Source: Bacillota bacterium
GTDB lineage: Bacteria; Bacillota; Bacilli; Bacillales_B; DSM-18226
Direction: 5' to 3'
DNA length: 12,837 bases
NCBI GenBank assembly: GCA_021821235.1
Contig: JAKACS010000004.1
Location: forward strand, 1-12,837
The translations under genes were made by a program, and so were the position numbers. The notes under the pieces were generated by a model, which searched no databases, was not told where the DNA came from, and worked only from the letters and a program-made list of their open reading frames with translations. Shown one piece after another: positions 11,217-12,837 of the stretch; within the stretch, counting starts at the first letter, position 1; each line of letters begins with the position of its first letter.

Positions 11217-12741
11217 TTTCATTTACAAGATTCCCATATTCTTTCTGATCTGGTTTTAACTCCGCAGCCTTTTCGGCATATTTTTTTGCCTCAATAAGAT
11301 TGTTTTCTTCAAGGTAAACAAGCGCCAAATTATAGTAGGCTTCATCGAAATTTGATTTCAGCTTAATCGCCTGTTGGAGATGACTTTTCGCTTCAGGCAG
11401 CAGCCCTTTTTTTATTTCAGAAAACGAGAGCAAGAAATAAAGCTGCGCTGTCGGCTTCTGAGAATTTTTCTCTGTTTCCTGTAAAATGTTATATGCTTCA
11501 TTGTATTGCCGATTATCAATATAATTCTGAGCTAAAATCAGATTTGATCCAATGTCCTTCGCCCTTACTGTTTCACTGAAACCGTACGTTAAAGAGCCCC
11601 AAACAGCCGCAGCAGCCATAAGAAAAAACAATACCTGCAGAAGCGGCTTCTTCTTTTTCGGAAAAAAAACCACTCCTGCAGCAAGAAAGCCGCCAATTAG
11701 TCCGCCAATATGCCCGGCATTGTCGATCCCTGTTGCCGAAAATCCAAATGCCAGATTGATAGCAATAATCACGAAAAGATTGATTCCCATTGTACGATTA
11801 AAAAGCCGGGGATAGATAGCACCGAAGAAAAGCAGAGCACCGAATCCTCCAAAAATCGCGCCGCTCGCACCCGCTGACAATGATGAGCTGAACAAAAAAC
11901 TAGCGATAAAGCCTGTTACTCCCGAAAATAAATAAATGAAAAAAAACCGAATGTTCCCGTATATCCGCTCAACTGCAATGCCAATATAGTATAATGCCAG
12001 CGTATTCATGGCTAAATGAAGAAAACCAATATGGAGAAAAATTGGGGTAATAAACCGCCACCATTCTCCTTGATAAATTAGCGGATTGAATTTCGCTCCA
12101 TATCGAATCAACGTGGCCGTATTGGTGCTCCCACCTTGGAGTTCAAGCCAAAAAAACATCGCGACTTGAACCAAGATAAAGGCATACGTGAACAACGGTT
12201 TGCCACCACCAAACACATCACTTTCTTTTTTTGCTTTTTTCGCAGCAAAATCGAGTGAACTCTGTTTGACAGCAAGGACCGCCTGTTCCGAATAGGTTTC
12301 ATGAATGGGAAAAGACGCATCAGCACCAAATAAATGGGATAGTTTTTCAAAACTTTGTTCATATTCCCCCTGTGCCATGATCACAGTTAAGACGGCTGTT
12401 TTCTTAGCATTTGGCGAAACAAACGGTTCCTTTGTACGCTCATCATAATCATCAACAGGCGGGAATGGGCTGATATAAATATTTAAAAGGTTCAACTCAC
12501 CTCGGTTCAGCTGCTGGCGGATCCTTTCTCCATTTGCAGCAGTGAACTCAATATCTCTTTGCATCCGGCTGCTCCAGTCCAATGAATGGAACAAGAGGCG
12601 AATAATCGGTAGCCGTTTATTTTCGACTTTTTCAAGCCATATCTCATCATCACTTTCCGATCGTTGGACAATGCGATAGCCGCGGTTTTTTATGAAAAAT
12701 TGCGCCAACCTCCAAAAAATATACTTCTCTTTTGAGCTCAA
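11179..12741 (-). CDS. gluP: Rhomboid intramembrane serine protease GluP/YqgP
   Basis: This is a 520-aa rhomboid protease, near the 507 aa of B. subtilis YqgP, which cleaves membrane proteins such as the magnesium transporter MgtE together with FtsH. Residues 1-180 are a soluble N-terminal domain. The rhomboid core follows with about seven transmembrane segments (183-385). Ser293 in GASGAIFG is the nucleophile and His344 in AGHIGG its partner; FLHIGFLHLAMN (His237, His242, Asn246) is the conserved second-helix motif. Residues about 398-500 are helical TPR-like repeats (YNEAYNILQE, EAKSHLQQAIKLK, EAKKYAEKAAELKP). The catalytic pair aligns with Ser288 and His339 of the B. subtilis enzyme as I recall. 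The start is TTG at 12741, four bases after GGGGAG. The 3' end overlaps the + strand gene at 10344. Confidence 0.95.
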   Translation of the reverse strand: MSSKEKYIFWRLAQFFIKNRGYRIVQRSESDDEIWLEKVENKRLPIIRLLFHSLDWSSRMQRDIEFTAANGERIRQQLNRGELNLLNIYISPFPPVDDYDERTKEPFVSPNAKKTAVLTVIMAQGEYEQSFEKLSHLFGADASFPIHETYSEQAVLAVKQSSLDFAAKKAKKESDVFGGGKPLFTYAFILVQVAMFFWLELQGGSTNTATLIRYGAKFNPLIYQGEWWRFITPIFLHIGFLHLAMNTLALYYIGIAVERIYGNIRFFFIYLFSGVTGFIASFLFSSSLSAGASGAIFGGFGALLFFGAIYPRLFNRTMGINLFVIIAINLAFGFSATGIDNAGHIGGLIGGFLAAGVVFFPKKKKPLLQVLFFLMAAAAVWGSLTYGFSETVRAKDIGSNLILAQNYIDNRQYNEAYNILQETEKNSQKPTAQLYFLLSFSEIKKGLLPEAKSHLQQAIKLKSNFDEAYYNLALVYLEENNLIEAKKYAEKAAELKPDQKEYGNLVNEINVHIQSSGGGV

Positions 12742-12790
12742 TGGCTCCCCTACTTTCTTAATGTTTTTTCATTTTTTCCTCTTTTTTTCT

Positions 12791-12796
12791 ATTATA
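12791..12796 (-). promoter_or_regulatory. Probable -10 of the gluP promoter
   Basis: A perfect TATAAT on the - strand lies 49 bases before the gluP start. The -35 at 17 bases is poor. The right edge of the window (12742-12837) shows no other gene, only AT-rich leader. Confidence 0.4.
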
Positions 12797-12837
12797 AACG
12801 AAATCGGCTATTGGATATGACTATAAAGAAAAAACCA

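Overview
The window is chromosomal DNA of a Bacillus-type firmicute (Bacillaceae, moderately AT-rich, strong AAGGAGG-type ribosome binding sites, sigma-A-like promoters). Protein content and gene order resemble the Bacillus subtilis comG and yqgP-to-yqgY regions, but the arrangement is not that of B. subtilis 168. I see no mobile element, CRISPR array, tRNA or rRNA.

Left block (2-2418, + strand): the 3' part of the competence pseudopilus operon. It holds the end of comGB, then comGC, comGD, comGE, comGF and comGG with overlapping ends, then yqzE. These encode the inner-membrane platform and the major and minor pseudopilins that carry transforming DNA through the wall.

Middle block: a winged-helix regulator with four cysteines (2588-3289) behind a 15-bp perfect dyad, then the small membrane protein YqgY (DUF2626). 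A bidirectional terminator separates them from a leftward MidA-family SAM methyltransferase (3739-4842). Next come yqgX (leftward metallo-beta-lactamase-fold hydrolase) and yqgW (rightward, DUF2759, only 58 aa), diverging from a shared region. A hairpin-rich 3' region separates yqgW from yqgV.

Right block (mostly - strand): yqgV (thiamine-binding fold), yqgU (lipoprotein), yqgT (M14 gamma-D-glutamyl peptidase without LysM domains), glcK (ROK glucokinase), yqgQ and gluP (rhomboid protease with TPRs). yqgQ and glcK overlap and form an operon behind a good sigma-A promoter whose -35 lies inside a dyad. An unrecognised 290-aa membrane-anchored protein (10344-11216) sits on the opposite strand between gluP and yqgQ, and its 3' end overlaps gluP by 38 bp.

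Most of the window is ordinary conserved Bacillaceae chromosome. The best leads are the cysteine-rich regulator with its dyad and a related motif upstream of the methyltransferase gene; the antisense gene nested between gluP and yqgQ-glcK; the half-site array at the yqgQ-glcK promoter; and two hairpin-rich intergenic regions (5993-6133 and 7739-7891).
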